DNA of 8,712 nt, taken from assembly GCA_041671005.1 (NCBI GenBank), contig JBAZCJ010000051.1, forward strand, positions 1 through 8,712. The letters are read 5' to 3'. Position 1 is the first letter of the stretch; every line of letters starts with the position of its first letter. Shown here piece by piece: positions 1-5,349 of the stretch. The translations under genes and the position numbers were made by a program. Under the pieces are notes generated by a model that worked only from the letters and a program-made list of their open reading frames with translations, was not told the DNA's origin and ran no database searches. This DNA comes from JACRPI01 sp041671005 (GTDB taxonomy: Archaea > Nanobdellota > Nanobdellia > Woesearchaeales > DSVV01).

Positions 1-1
1 A

Positions 2-427
2 TTTAAAAAAGCAATTCCTAAAATGACTATTGCAACAGATATTATTGTTGGATTTCCAGGAGAGACAGAAGAAGATTTTCAGCAAACACTTGAATTAATA
101 GAAGAAACAACTCCTGTTGTTGTAAACATTTCTCGATTTGTTCCACGGCCAAATACAGTTGCTGCAACAATGAAGCTGGTTGCAACAAACATTGTAAAAC
201 TTCGTTCAAAAAAATTAACAGACGTTTCAATACAAATACGAACGCAAGGAAATAAAGAATGGCTGGGTTGGAAAGGTAAAATTCTTATTGATGAAAACGG
301 TAAAAACAAAACAATGATTGGAAGAAATTATGCGTATAAACCAGTAATTGTTAATGAGAATTATAACTTAGGAGAAGAAATTGAAGTAACAATTAAAGAA
401 ACCGGCATTGATGATTTAAGGGTTTAA
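2..427 (+). CDS. tRNA threonylcarbamoyladenosine methylthiotransferase (CDKAL1/MtaB-like), C-terminal part
   Basis: The gene is cut at its 5' end: the frame is open from base 2, ahead of the first ATG at 23, and 141 codons plus TAA remain. The visible part starts in the radical-SAM core (ATDIIVGFPGETEEDF, typical of MiaB-type methylthiotransferases). It continues through the family segment ISRFVPRPNT and a helical linker. The last ~55 residues look like a TRAM RNA-binding domain (KGKILIDENG, then GRNYAYKPVIV and GEEIEVTI). Family members use two Fe-S clusters and SAM to add methylthio to t6A37 of ANN-decoding tRNAs. The Cys ligands lie upstream of the window and cannot be checked. Archaeal e-CDKAL1-type identity is inferred from the RPNT-like segment and the short TRAM end; a MiaB-type relative is less likely. 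The next gene has its own promoter. Confidence 0.85.
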   Translation, partial: FKKAIPKMTIATDIIVGFPGETEEDFQQTLELIEETTPVVVNISRFVPRPNTVAATMKLVATNIVKLRSKKLTDVSIQIRTQGNKEWLGWKGKILIDENGKNKTMIGRNYAYKPVIVNENYNLGEEIEVTIKETGIDDLRV

Positions 428-454
428 CATTCATTAAATTTCTTTTTCATAGCA

Positions 455-464
455 TTTATATATA
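455..464 (+). promoter_or_regulatory. TATA box of the Lys/Cys microprotein gene
   Basis: TTTATATATA is a near-perfect archaeal TATA box, preceded by a short mixed tract. A start site about 25 nt downstream (~485-490) gives a leader of roughly 20 nt, enough to carry the Shine-Dalgarno at 494-502. Confidence 0.65.
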
Positions 465-506
465 GCCTTATTCTAAAAATAGGTATAAAATATCAGAGGT
501 GAAATC

Positions 507-569
507 ATGCCAGCAAAGAAAAAACCTGTAAAAAAAACAGCTAAAAAGAAAAAATGTTGCTGTTGTTAA
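507..569 (+). CDS. 20-aa Lys-rich microprotein with Cys4 tail
   Basis: The reading frame ATG...TAA gives MPAKKKPVKKTAKKKKCCCC. It is too short for normal gene calling but has a full set of expression signals. There is a TATA box at 455-464, a strong Shine-Dalgarno AGAGGTGA at 494-502 placed 4 nt before the ATG, and two T-runs just after the stop. The peptide has a strongly basic body (11 Lys in 20 residues) with PAKK/VKKTAKK spacing reminiscent of histone H1 or HU-type tails, and it ends in four consecutive cysteines. Nucleic-acid binding through the Lys tail and metal, Fe-S or disulfide chemistry at the Cys cluster are possible, but no function is known to me. It lies between a tRNA methylthiotransferase and a convergent transaldolase. 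The A-rich codons could be chance, but the signals around them argue for a real gene. Confidence 0.6.
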   Translation: MPAKKKPVKKTAKKKKCCCC

Positions 570-577
570 TTATTTAA

Positions 578-596
578 TTTTTTTATTCTTTTTTTT
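578..596 (+). terminator. Oligo-T terminator after the microprotein gene
   Basis: Two T-runs (T7 at 578-584, T8 at 589-596) follow the microprotein stop codon. This is the usual form of intrinsic archaeal termination, with no hairpin needed. Confidence 0.6.
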
Positions 597-602
597 ATGT
601 TC

Positions 603-609
603 AAAAAAA
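603..609 (-). terminator. Oligo-T terminator of the aldolase-transaldolase operon
   Basis: On the minus strand seven T follow directly after the transaldolase TGA. Facing the plus-strand T-runs at 578-596, it separates two convergent transcripts. Confidence 0.5.
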
Positions 610-1272
610 TCAAACTATTTTTCGTAATTCTTCAGGAATTTTGTTCCAGTCTTCTAAGAACTTTTGCAATCCACTATCAGTTAATGCATGTTTAAACAGT
701 TGATCAATAACAGCTGGGGGACATGTTGCAACATCAGCGCCTGCAAGTGCAGCTTCTTTTACGTGAATTGAATGTCGAAGACTTGCTGCAAGTATTTTGG
801 TTTCAAAACCATAATTGTCAAATATAGTTCGTATTTCATCAATAAGATCTATTCCATTTTGACCAATATCATCTAATCGTCCAACAAATGGACTCACATA
901 TGTCGCTCCAGCTTTTGCTGCAAGCAATGCTTGATTTGCTGAAAATATGAGTGTGCAGTTTGTTTTAATGTCATGTTTAGAGAAAAATACAATTGCTTTA
1001 ATGCCTTCAGGAGTCATTGGAACTTTTATTACAACATTTTCATGTATTTTTGCAAGTTCAATTCCTTCTTCAATCATGCCTTCATAAGTAACACTAATGA
1101 CCTCAGCACTGATAGGTCCATTAACAATTTCACAAATTTCTTTAATTACATCTTTAAAATTCTTGCCAACTTTAACAACAAGACTTGGGTTTGTAGTAAC
1201 TCCATCAATAATTCCTAAAGAATATAATCGTTTAATTTCATTAATGTCTGCAGTATCAACAAATAGTTTCAT
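610..1272 (-). CDS. tal: Transaldolase (small MipB/TalC-type)
   Basis: This 220-aa protein has the length of the short, decameric transaldolase/fructose-6-phosphate aldolase family. It is a single TIM barrel: FVDTADINEIK at the N-terminus, GVTTNPSL at 24-31, the Schiff-base lysine K83 in VVIKVPMT, YVSPFVGRLDD at 125-135 and ILAASLRH at 160-167. Two residues separate the activities. E. coli FsaA has Gln59 and Tyr131, while transaldolases have Glu and Phe. Here they are E57 (SAEV) and F129 (SPFV), so transaldolase is favoured: F6P + E4P to S7P + GAP. The ATG overlaps the TGA of the upstream fused gene as ATGA, and a GAGGTG Shine-Dalgarno lies 5 nt upstream, inside the last codons of that gene. 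Translational coupling is therefore expected. Its substrate F6P is the product of the upstream enzyme. Confidence 0.92.
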   Translation of the reverse strand: MKLFVDTADINEIKRLYSLGIIDGVTTNPSLVVKVGKNFKDVIKEICEIVNGPISAEVISVTYEGMIEEGIELAKIHENVVIKVPMTPEGIKAIVFFSKHDIKTNCTLIFSANQALLAAKAGATYVSPFVGRLDDIGQNGIDLIDEIRTIFDNYGFETKILAASLRHSIHVKEAALAGADVATCPPAVIDQLFKHALTDSGLQKFLEDWNKIPEELRKIV

Positions 1273-3107
1273 TGAAACACCTCTGTTCCTTCATAAACGT
1301 TCATAGCAAAGTCAACATCTTTATTTCCATATGTTATTGCAGCTATGGCAGCGCACATGCGTACAGCATTCTGCAACGTTTTTTGATGAATATTTCTCCC
1401 TGTTGCGTTTCCTTGTGCACCACTAATATGAATTTGTTTATGTAATGTTGTGAGAAATTTTTTAACATTAGTGCTTGAACCGCCAGAAGTTATCAATGCA
1501 GTTCTTCCTGCAGCAGCAACTGCTTCTTTGAAAATTTCTTCACTTGTCATGTTCTCTTTTTTAGGATAATTAACTTTAACAAAATCTGCTCCTAAACAAC
1601 ATGCAACCCCTGCACCTCCTGCAATGATATGCGGATCTTTTTCATCAGGTACAGCAAGTCCTCGAGGATAAACCCAGAGTACAACAAGCATGCCTTCTCT
1701 GTGTGCAGCAGCAACAAGTCTTCCTGCTTCTGCAAGCATTTCTGATTCATAGGAACTACCAACATAAACTGTATACCCTACTCCGACAATGTTTAATCCG
1801 CTGTTTCTTTTTAATGCAAGAACATCATCAAATGAAACAAGTTGTTTACTGATTTGTTCTGCTTGTTTTGTTTTTACTAGGTGAGATTTGGAATTCATTT
1901 TGATAAGGTATGGTACATCTGCATATTGTTTACCATATTGTACAACTAATCCGTATTGTGCAGCAAAAACACCAATTTGTTTTTTTGCCTGATGTGCGAT
2001 TTTGAAAAGATGTTCAGGGTCTGCATCATCTGCAGGGATGATTCCTTCTTCAAAAGGTCCATAAAAATCATCATTTAAATGTTCAATTTTTTGGTCACCT
2101 GCAAATAAAAATAATTTTCCTGTTTCTTTTGTTACAGTAAGATAATTGTGGATATATGATGCTGTATTTCCTGTTGGAACATCTGCTGGTACATGTACGT
2201 CCTTGTCTTCCATTTTCTCCCCTCTATGTTTTTGTAAAAATAAATTTATTTTTTCAATTTCATATGTACTCCCTAAATAAAAAGGAGATCGCTGATGCAA
2301 TTCTTTTTTTTCAATGTCAAGAATTCTTTGAATTCCATTTGTTGCTGCTCCACCTGCTTGTTCTGCAATAAATGCTAATGGTGCAAGTTCGTAGAGTAAT
2401 CGTAATTTGCCAAGTGGTGCATCAGTTAAAGCAGGATATGTAAAAACTCCTCCACCTTTAAAAATAATTTGGTTGCAATCTGTAACAAGACAACCGCTGT
2501 ATCGAAGTTTGTATTCTTGTTGTTCAAGAAAATCAATGTATGCTCTGTGTTCTGAAGTCCATTTTGATTTTAATCCCCCTATACTGTAAATTTTTCCTTT
2601 TTCTTTCATGCGGACATTTTCTTGAATAACAACATATTCTTCATTACAAAGCAGGCAATCATGAACTCCGTTTCCTGTTGTGTAAACCAGATGTGTTGTT
2701 GGTCCATAAACAATGTATGCAGCACCAATAAGAGTTCCTGATAAAACAGATCCTTTCCATATGCCAAGAATTGTACCGATAGTAAGATTGACATCAAATA
2801 AAGAAGAGCCATCAAGGGGATCTATTGCAATAGAATAATCTGCTGTTGGATTAACACATATGACTTTTTCTTGTTCTTCAGAAGCATATTCTTTAATGTT
2901 GAAATGCTGTTGAAATAATGCCAGCCATGTTTTGTCTGCAATAAGATCTCGTTCAATTTGTCTATCTCCTGTTGCATTTTCAAATTCAGTATATTTTGTA
3001 TTTTCAGGATTGAATAATGTAAAAATTTTTTTACTTCCTTCTGCAAATGTTAAAAGAATGTTTCTAATTTCTGAATCTTCTGTAATAAGTTTTTCCTGAA
3101 GTTTCAT
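1269..3107 (-). CDS. Fused fructose-1,6-bisphosphatase (class I) - fructose-bisphosphate aldolase (class I)
   Basis: One 612-codon frame holds two complete enzymes. Residues ~1-297 are a class I FBPase. Metal ligands E77/E78, D96 and D99 in DPLDGSS, and E240 in LRLLYELAP are present, plus KGKIYS and LHQRSP. Residues ~299-612 are a DhnA-type class I aldolase, with GDQKIEH at ~337-343, Schiff-base K511 in ADFVKVNYP, phosphate-binding SGGSST at ~541-546 and GNATGRNIHQ near the end. The protein should condense DHAP and GAP to FBP and remove the 1-phosphate to give F6P. The start is the ATG at 3107: GGAG at 3118-3115 lies 7 nt upstream, whereas the TTG at 3113 would be 1 nt from it. The gene overlaps transaldolase by 4 nt. 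No frameshift lies between domains, and an internal Shine-Dalgarno plus ATG marks the junction. The alternative, activity on sedoheptulose bisphosphate, cannot be excluded. Confidence 0.92.
   Translation of the reverse strand: MKLQEKLITEDSEIRNILLTFAEGSKKIFTLFNPENTKYTEFENATGDRQIERDLIADKTWLALFQQHFNIKEYASEEQEKVICVNPTADYSIAIDPLDGSSLFDVNLTIGTILGIWKGSVLSGTLIGAAYIVYGPTTHLVYTTGNGVHDCLLCNEEYVVIQENVRMKEKGKIYSIGGLKSKWTSEHRAYIDFLEQQEYKLRYSGCLVTDCNQIIFKGGGVFTYPALTDAPLGKLRLLYELAPLAFIAEQAGGAATNGIQRILDIEKKELHQRSPFYLGSTYEIEKINLFLQKHRGEKMEDKDVHVPADVPTGNTASYIHNYLTVTKETGKLFLFAGDQKIEHLNDDFYGPFEEGIIPADDADPEHLFKIAHQAKKQIGVFAAQYGLVVQYGKQYADVPYLIKMNSKSHLVKTKQAEQISKQLVSFDDVLALKRNSGLNIVGVGYTVYVGSSYESEMLAEAGRLVAAAHREGMLVVLWVYPRGLAVPDEKDPHIIAGGAGVACCLGADFVKVNYPKKENMTSEEIFKEAVAAAGRTALITSGGSSTNVKKFLTTLHKQIHISGAQGNATGRNIHQKTLQNAVRMCAAIAAITYGNKDVDFAMNVYEGTEVFQ
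1278..1283 (-). promoter_or_regulatory. Shine-Dalgarno of transaldolase, inside the upstream gene
   Basis: GAGGTG on the minus strand, 5 nt before the transaldolase ATG. The same six bases encode a Glu-Val pair just before the C-terminus of the fused bisphosphatase-aldolase. It fixes the transaldolase start at the ATGA overlap. Confidence 0.75.
2211..2224 (-). promoter_or_regulatory. Internal ribosome binding site and in-frame ATG at the FBPase/aldolase junction
   Basis: On the minus strand GAGGGGAG (2224-2217) is followed by AAA and an in-frame ATG (2213-2211, Met299). Counting from GAGG the spacing is 7 nt. The ATG falls exactly where the aldolase domain begins, so a free 314-aa aldolase could be made from the same mRNA, or this is the remnant of a formerly separate gene. 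Confidence 0.5.
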
Positions 3108-3132
3108 AATCAATCTCCTATGTTTTTAAAAG

Positions 3133-3147
3133 TATGATGTTATCATA
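3133..3147. repeat. Palindrome at the expected transcription start of the FBPase-aldolase gene
   Basis: TATGAT-GTT-ATCATA, a perfect 6+3+6 inverted repeat, lies between the TATA box (3174-3164) and the Shine-Dalgarno (3118-3115) of the minus-strand operon, close to the predicted start site (~3143). Its position fits an operator; the binding protein is unknown. With AT-rich DNA, chance is possible. Confidence 0.4.
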
Positions 3148-3163
3148 TAAGATGAAGAGTTAA

Positions 3164-3174
3164 CAATTTATATG
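3164..3174 (-). promoter_or_regulatory. TATA box of the FBPase-aldolase/transaldolase operon
   Basis: CATATAAATTG on the minus strand, preceded by an A-rich BRE-like tract. A start ~26 nt downstream (~3143) leaves a leader of about 35 nt containing the GGAG Shine-Dalgarno. It lies just after the stop of the 46-aa gene, so read-through from that gene is also possible. Confidence 0.5.
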
Positions 3175-3186
3175 TTTTACTATTGA

Positions 3187-3327
3187 TTACAAAAACCACC
3201 ATAATAAAAATATAATAACTACACATGCTACCCAGAAATATGTAGAATAATGTGGTTCTTCTTCTGGTACTTGTTCAAATCGTGGTAATCCTGTTCTATC
3301 GTATTGCATCTTATCAGATTTTTTCAT
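3187..3327 (-). CDS. Small single-pass membrane protein, 46 aa, unknown function
   Basis: An ATG...TAA frame on the minus strand encodes 46 residues. A polar, charged N-terminal part (MKKSDKMQYDRTGLPRFEQV, then PEEEPHYS) precedes one strongly hydrophobic segment at ~30-46 (FWVACVVIIFLLWWFL) that runs to the C-terminus. This is a tail-anchored or C-terminal helix topology, with the charged part probably cytoplasmic. No Shine-Dalgarno is visible, but a TATA-like GTATAAATATC at 3366-3356 is centred about 34 nt upstream of the ATG, giving a nearly leaderless mRNA. The coherent amphipathic-then-hydrophobic composition and aromatic residues at the membrane edge support a real gene. It fills what would otherwise be a gap of nearly 300 bases between divergent genes. 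I do not recognise the family. Confidence 0.65.
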   Translation of the reverse strand: MKKSDKMQYDRTGLPRFEQVPEEEPHYSTYFWVACVVIIFLLWWFL

Positions 3328-3355
3328 TCTAATTTATATTTTTCGTAATTCCAAA

Positions 3356-3366
3356 GATATTTATAC
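3356..3366. promoter_or_regulatory. Shared TATA element between divergent membrane-protein genes
   Basis: GATATTTATAC reads as a TATA-like box on both strands. It is centred ~32 nt upstream of the plus-strand ATG at 3393 and ~34 nt upstream of the minus-strand ATG at 3327. No other good box fits either gene, whose ATGs are only 65 bp apart. Confidence 0.45.
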
Positions 3367-3392
3367 TACTTTTGTCATGAATAAATAACAAA

Positions 3393-3827
3393 ATGGTTGA
3401 CTTGCGTCGTGTTATAGGTATTGTCCAAATTTCACTAGGTATTTTTCTTATTCTTGCTACGGCATATTTTAGTAATCTGTTTGCAGCGTCACATATTGCA
3501 TTTACAGAAAATGCATCATCGCATTTTCAAGTACTTGAACAACAAGGCCTTGCAGGAGGAGAACCAGTACCGCAATATGCAACAATACATACAAATTATA
3601 TTTTGTTATCAAATCTTTATTTGATGCTTTTATTAAATTTTGGCATAAGTACATTGCTTGTGTTACTTGCAATTATGATGATTTTACAAGGGATTGTCAA
3701 TAAATTTGCAATACCAAAATTGGGTGTTGGGTATAAACCAATGATTTGGCTTGCACTGATTGGTTTACTGGTTGTGTTTGCATTATTAATGATAACTCAA
3801 TACTTTGTCGCATATTCATTCTCATAA
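3393..3827 (+). CDS. Three-helix integral membrane protein, unknown function
   Basis: The 144-aa product starts MVDLRRVIGIVQISLG and has three predicted membrane segments: ~7-28, ~70-100 (long, possibly kinked) and ~115-140. A polar loop of about 40 residues (~30-68, containing HFQVLEQQGLAGGEP) links the first two. By the positive-inside rule the RR near the N-terminus and the K104/K109/K115 loop would be cytoplasmic, so the loop at 30-68 would face outside. No catalytic motif or known family is recognised. The ATG has no Shine-Dalgarno and lies ~32 nt after a TATA-like element, consistent with a leaderless mRNA. It is followed after 45 nt by another membrane-anchored protein gene with its own TATA-like box, so the two are neighbours rather than a clear operon. 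Confidence 0.7.
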   Translation: MVDLRRVIGIVQISLGIFLILATAYFSNLFAASHIAFTENASSHFQVLEQQGLAGGEPVPQYATIHTNYILLSNLYLMLLLNFGISTLLVLLAIMMILQGIVNKFAIPKLGVGYKPMIWLALIGLLVVFALLMITQYFVAYSFS

Positions 3828-3843
3828 CATTTTCTCGTAACAT

Positions 3844-3852
3844 TTTTATGTA
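3844..3852 (+). promoter_or_regulatory. TATA-like box of the LEA14/WHy-like gene
   Basis: TTTTATGTA is centred 25 nt before the ATG at 3873, the spacing of a leaderless archaeal gene. A near-direct repeat, CTCATAACATTT / CTCGTAACATTT (3821-3832 and 3834-3845), lies just upstream and partly overlaps the box. Confidence 0.4.
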
Positions 3853-3872
3853 TGGACATTGTGTAATTTCAC

Positions 3873-4391
3873 ATGAAATATGTTTATATTATAATTGGAG
3901 TCATAATTCTTTTGGCATTATTCCCTGTATACCAGCTTTACGCATTACATGCAATTGAAATGCAATCTTTTACAATAACTGATATTTCTTTGAGCAACAA
4001 TCTTCAATTTATTGTAAATGGTTCAAGTGAATTGTATAATCCTTCTTTGATTCCAGTAACAATAAAAGAAATACGTTATGAAGCATATATAGGAGATGAA
4101 CAGATATTAAACGGGACTGTTACAGGAAAAAAAATCCCTGCGCGTTCAGGAGAATCATTTACATTTAATCAGCAAATTGAGTGGATTCCAGATATAGAAA
4201 CTGCGTTAGATATTACTGCAGGAAAAAATGTCACAATGATAATCAAAGGAGAGACAGATGTTTCATATCTTTCAATATTTACAATAACAGGAAATCAGGA
4301 AAAAGTAATAGATATTAGCAAAATAATTAAACCTGTGCTTAATAATCAAATTGTAGCAATAAGTAATGCAGTTGGATTCTTTTTAAATTGA
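3873..4391 (+). CDS. Membrane-anchored LEA14/WHy-domain-like protein
   Basis: The 172-aa protein has an N-terminal membrane anchor (~4-22) with no lipobox, then a beta-rich extracytoplasmic domain (~30-147). That domain shows the LEA_2/WHy pattern: a strand (LQFIVNGSSELYNPS), an N-P motif at 56-57 followed by IPVTIKEIRYEAYI, a short turn with G81/G85, then IPARSGESFTF and a final beta pair (NVTMIIKGETDV, YLSIFTITG). In archaea such proteins are single-pass, outward-facing and linked to desiccation or general protein protection, but their real role is mostly unproven. The assignment rests on fold pattern only. The C-terminal ~25 residues are mildly hydrophobic and could pack on the membrane. 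The ATG is leaderless, 25 nt after a TATA-like box. The TGA stop overlaps the repeat cluster upstream of the next gene. Confidence 0.6.
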   Translation: MKYVYIIIGVIILLALFPVYQLYALHAIEMQSFTITDISLSNNLQFIVNGSSELYNPSLIPVTIKEIRYEAYIGDEQILNGTVTGKKIPARSGESFTFNQQIEWIPDIETALDITAGKNVTMIIKGETDVSYLSIFTITGNQEKVIDISKIIKPVLNNQIVAISNAVGFFLN

Positions 4392-4410
4392 GTATCATAC
4401 TTCCTCATAC
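4391..4410. repeat. Operator-like repeat cluster upstream of the RHH-nucleotidyltransferase
   Basis: The tract contains a perfect palindrome AGTAT-C-ATACT (4391-4401) and a direct repeat TCATAC-TTCC-TCATAC (4395-4400 and 4405-4410) with a 10-bp period, one helical turn. It sits ~10 bp upstream of the TATA box of a gene whose product carries a ribbon-helix-helix domain, a class that often binds tandem half-sites about one turn apart. Function is inferred. Confidence 0.4.
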
Positions 4411-4420
4411 GAACAGAAAC

Positions 4421-4430
4421 GTTTATATAT
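4421..4430 (+). promoter_or_regulatory. TATA box (with BRE) of the RHH-nucleotidyltransferase gene
   Basis: GTTTATATAT preceded by the BRE-like CAGAAAC. The box centre is 26 nt from the ATG at 4452, so transcription should begin at or next to that ATG and the mRNA is leaderless. This excludes the upstream in-frame TTG at 4443 as start. Confidence 0.75.
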
Positions 4431-4451
4431 TCTGGCCTATTTTTGACTACA

Positions 4452-5288
4452 ATGAAAGAGCGGGTAACTTTAACTATTGAACAAAATATTCTTGAAAGTG
4501 TCGACAATAGAGTAGATGGATTTAAAATTAAAAATAGATCTCATGCTGTTGAACTTTTACTTATGAAAGCAATGGATCAATCTAGGCCAAAAATTGCATT
4601 TATTCTTGCAGGTGGTAAAGGAACACGATTACGACCTATCACAAATGAAATTCCAAAACCAATGATGCCATTGCATGATAAGCCAATTTTACAGCATGCA
4701 TTAGATCTTTTTAAAAAATATGGAATTACAGAGATTGTGATGTCTATAGGGTATAAAGGAGAAAAAATAAAAGAATATTTTGGTAATGGGACACGATTTG
4801 GAGTAAACATTACGTATATTGAAGAAATAGAACCGCTTGGTACAGCTGGTCCATTGAATCTTGCAAGACAATATTTAACAGATACATTTGTTATGTGTAA
4901 TGCAGATGAATTAAAAAACATTGATTTGAATGAAATGTATCTTTTTCATAAAGATAATGGAGCAATGGCTACTATTGCATTAACAACAGTTCCTGATCCT
5001 ACACAATATGGTGTTGCAAAATTGATGGGAAGTAAAATTTTAGAATTTATTGAAAAGCCAGCAGCAGGAACTGCTCCCAGCAATTTAATTAATGCAGGGT
5101 TATATATTTTAGAACCTTCAGTTTTGGATAGTATTCCAAAAGGAACCAGTTCTATTGAACGGGATGTATTTCCTACTATTGCTACAAACGGGAAATTATT
5201 TGGATTTCCATTTTCAGGTCAATGGTTTGATACGGGTACTCTTGAACGCTATGAAGACGCTATGCAGAAATGGACAGATATTGTGTAA
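4452..5288 (+). CDS. Sugar-phosphate nucleotidyltransferase with N-terminal ribbon-helix-helix domain
   Basis: The 278-aa product combines two domains. Residues ~1-44 match a MetJ/Arc/CopG ribbon-helix-helix: strand ERVTLTI, helix A (QNILESVDNRVDG), turn KIKNRS, helix B (HAVELLLMKAM). Residues ~47-278 form a complete nucleotidyltransferase. It has the LAGGKGTRLRP loop at 52-62, IPKPMMPL following, GYKGEKIKEYFG, GTAGPLNLA, the metal-binding Asp152 in CNADEL (the family usually has NGD), EKP at 201-203, NAGLYIL and WFDTGT at 258-263. It should join a sugar-1-phosphate to an NTP, releasing PPi; mannose-1-P guanylyltransferase or glucose-1-P thymidylyl/uridylyltransferase are the options. The downstream mutase makes the sugar-1-P. 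There is no C-terminal left-handed helix domain. The start is set by the leaderless promoter. The DNA-binding domain suggests dimerisation, DNA targeting or autoregulation. Confidence 0.85.
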   Translation: MKERVTLTIEQNILESVDNRVDGFKIKNRSHAVELLLMKAMDQSRPKIAFILAGGKGTRLRPITNEIPKPMMPLHDKPILQHALDLFKKYGITEIVMSIGYKGEKIKEYFGNGTRFGVNITYIEEIEPLGTAGPLNLARQYLTDTFVMCNADELKNIDLNEMYLFHKDNGAMATIALTTVPDPTQYGVAKLMGSKILEFIEKPAAGTAPSNLINAGLYILEPSVLDSIPKGTSSIERDVFPTIATNGKLFGFPFSGQWFDTGTLERYEDAMQKWTDIV

Positions 5289-5333
5289 GTTATATCTTTA
5301 ATATATACGCAATAAACATAGTATCTCCGTAAA

Positions 5334-5343
5334 TTTTTATAAA
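5334..5343 (+). promoter_or_regulatory. TATA box of the phosphomannomutase gene
   Basis: TTTTTATAAA preceded by CGTAAA gives a start near 5365 and a ~60-nt leader, unlike the leaderless genes around it. A second AT-rich box (TTTAATATATA, 5297-5307) is a weaker candidate. The 136-bp gap to the mutase otherwise holds only the inverted repeat at 5350-5379 and the Shine-Dalgarno. Confidence 0.5.
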
Positions 5344-5349
5344 TAAACA

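Noticed and set aside
2156..3046. Several 60-74 aa frames on both strands inside the FBPase-aldolase gene
   Set aside because: They lie within a well-supported gene in other frames and have no family features or start signals.
616..3351. Exact 15-mer TATTTTTCGTAATTC at 616-630 and 3337-3351
   Set aside because: One copy is the 3' coding end of transaldolase and the other is AT-rich intergenic DNA; no flanking similarity, so probably chance.
4577..4921. 114-aa minus-strand frame inside the nucleotidyltransferase gene
   Set aside because: Antisense to conserved nucleotidyltransferase motifs; length is explained by codon bias of the sense gene.
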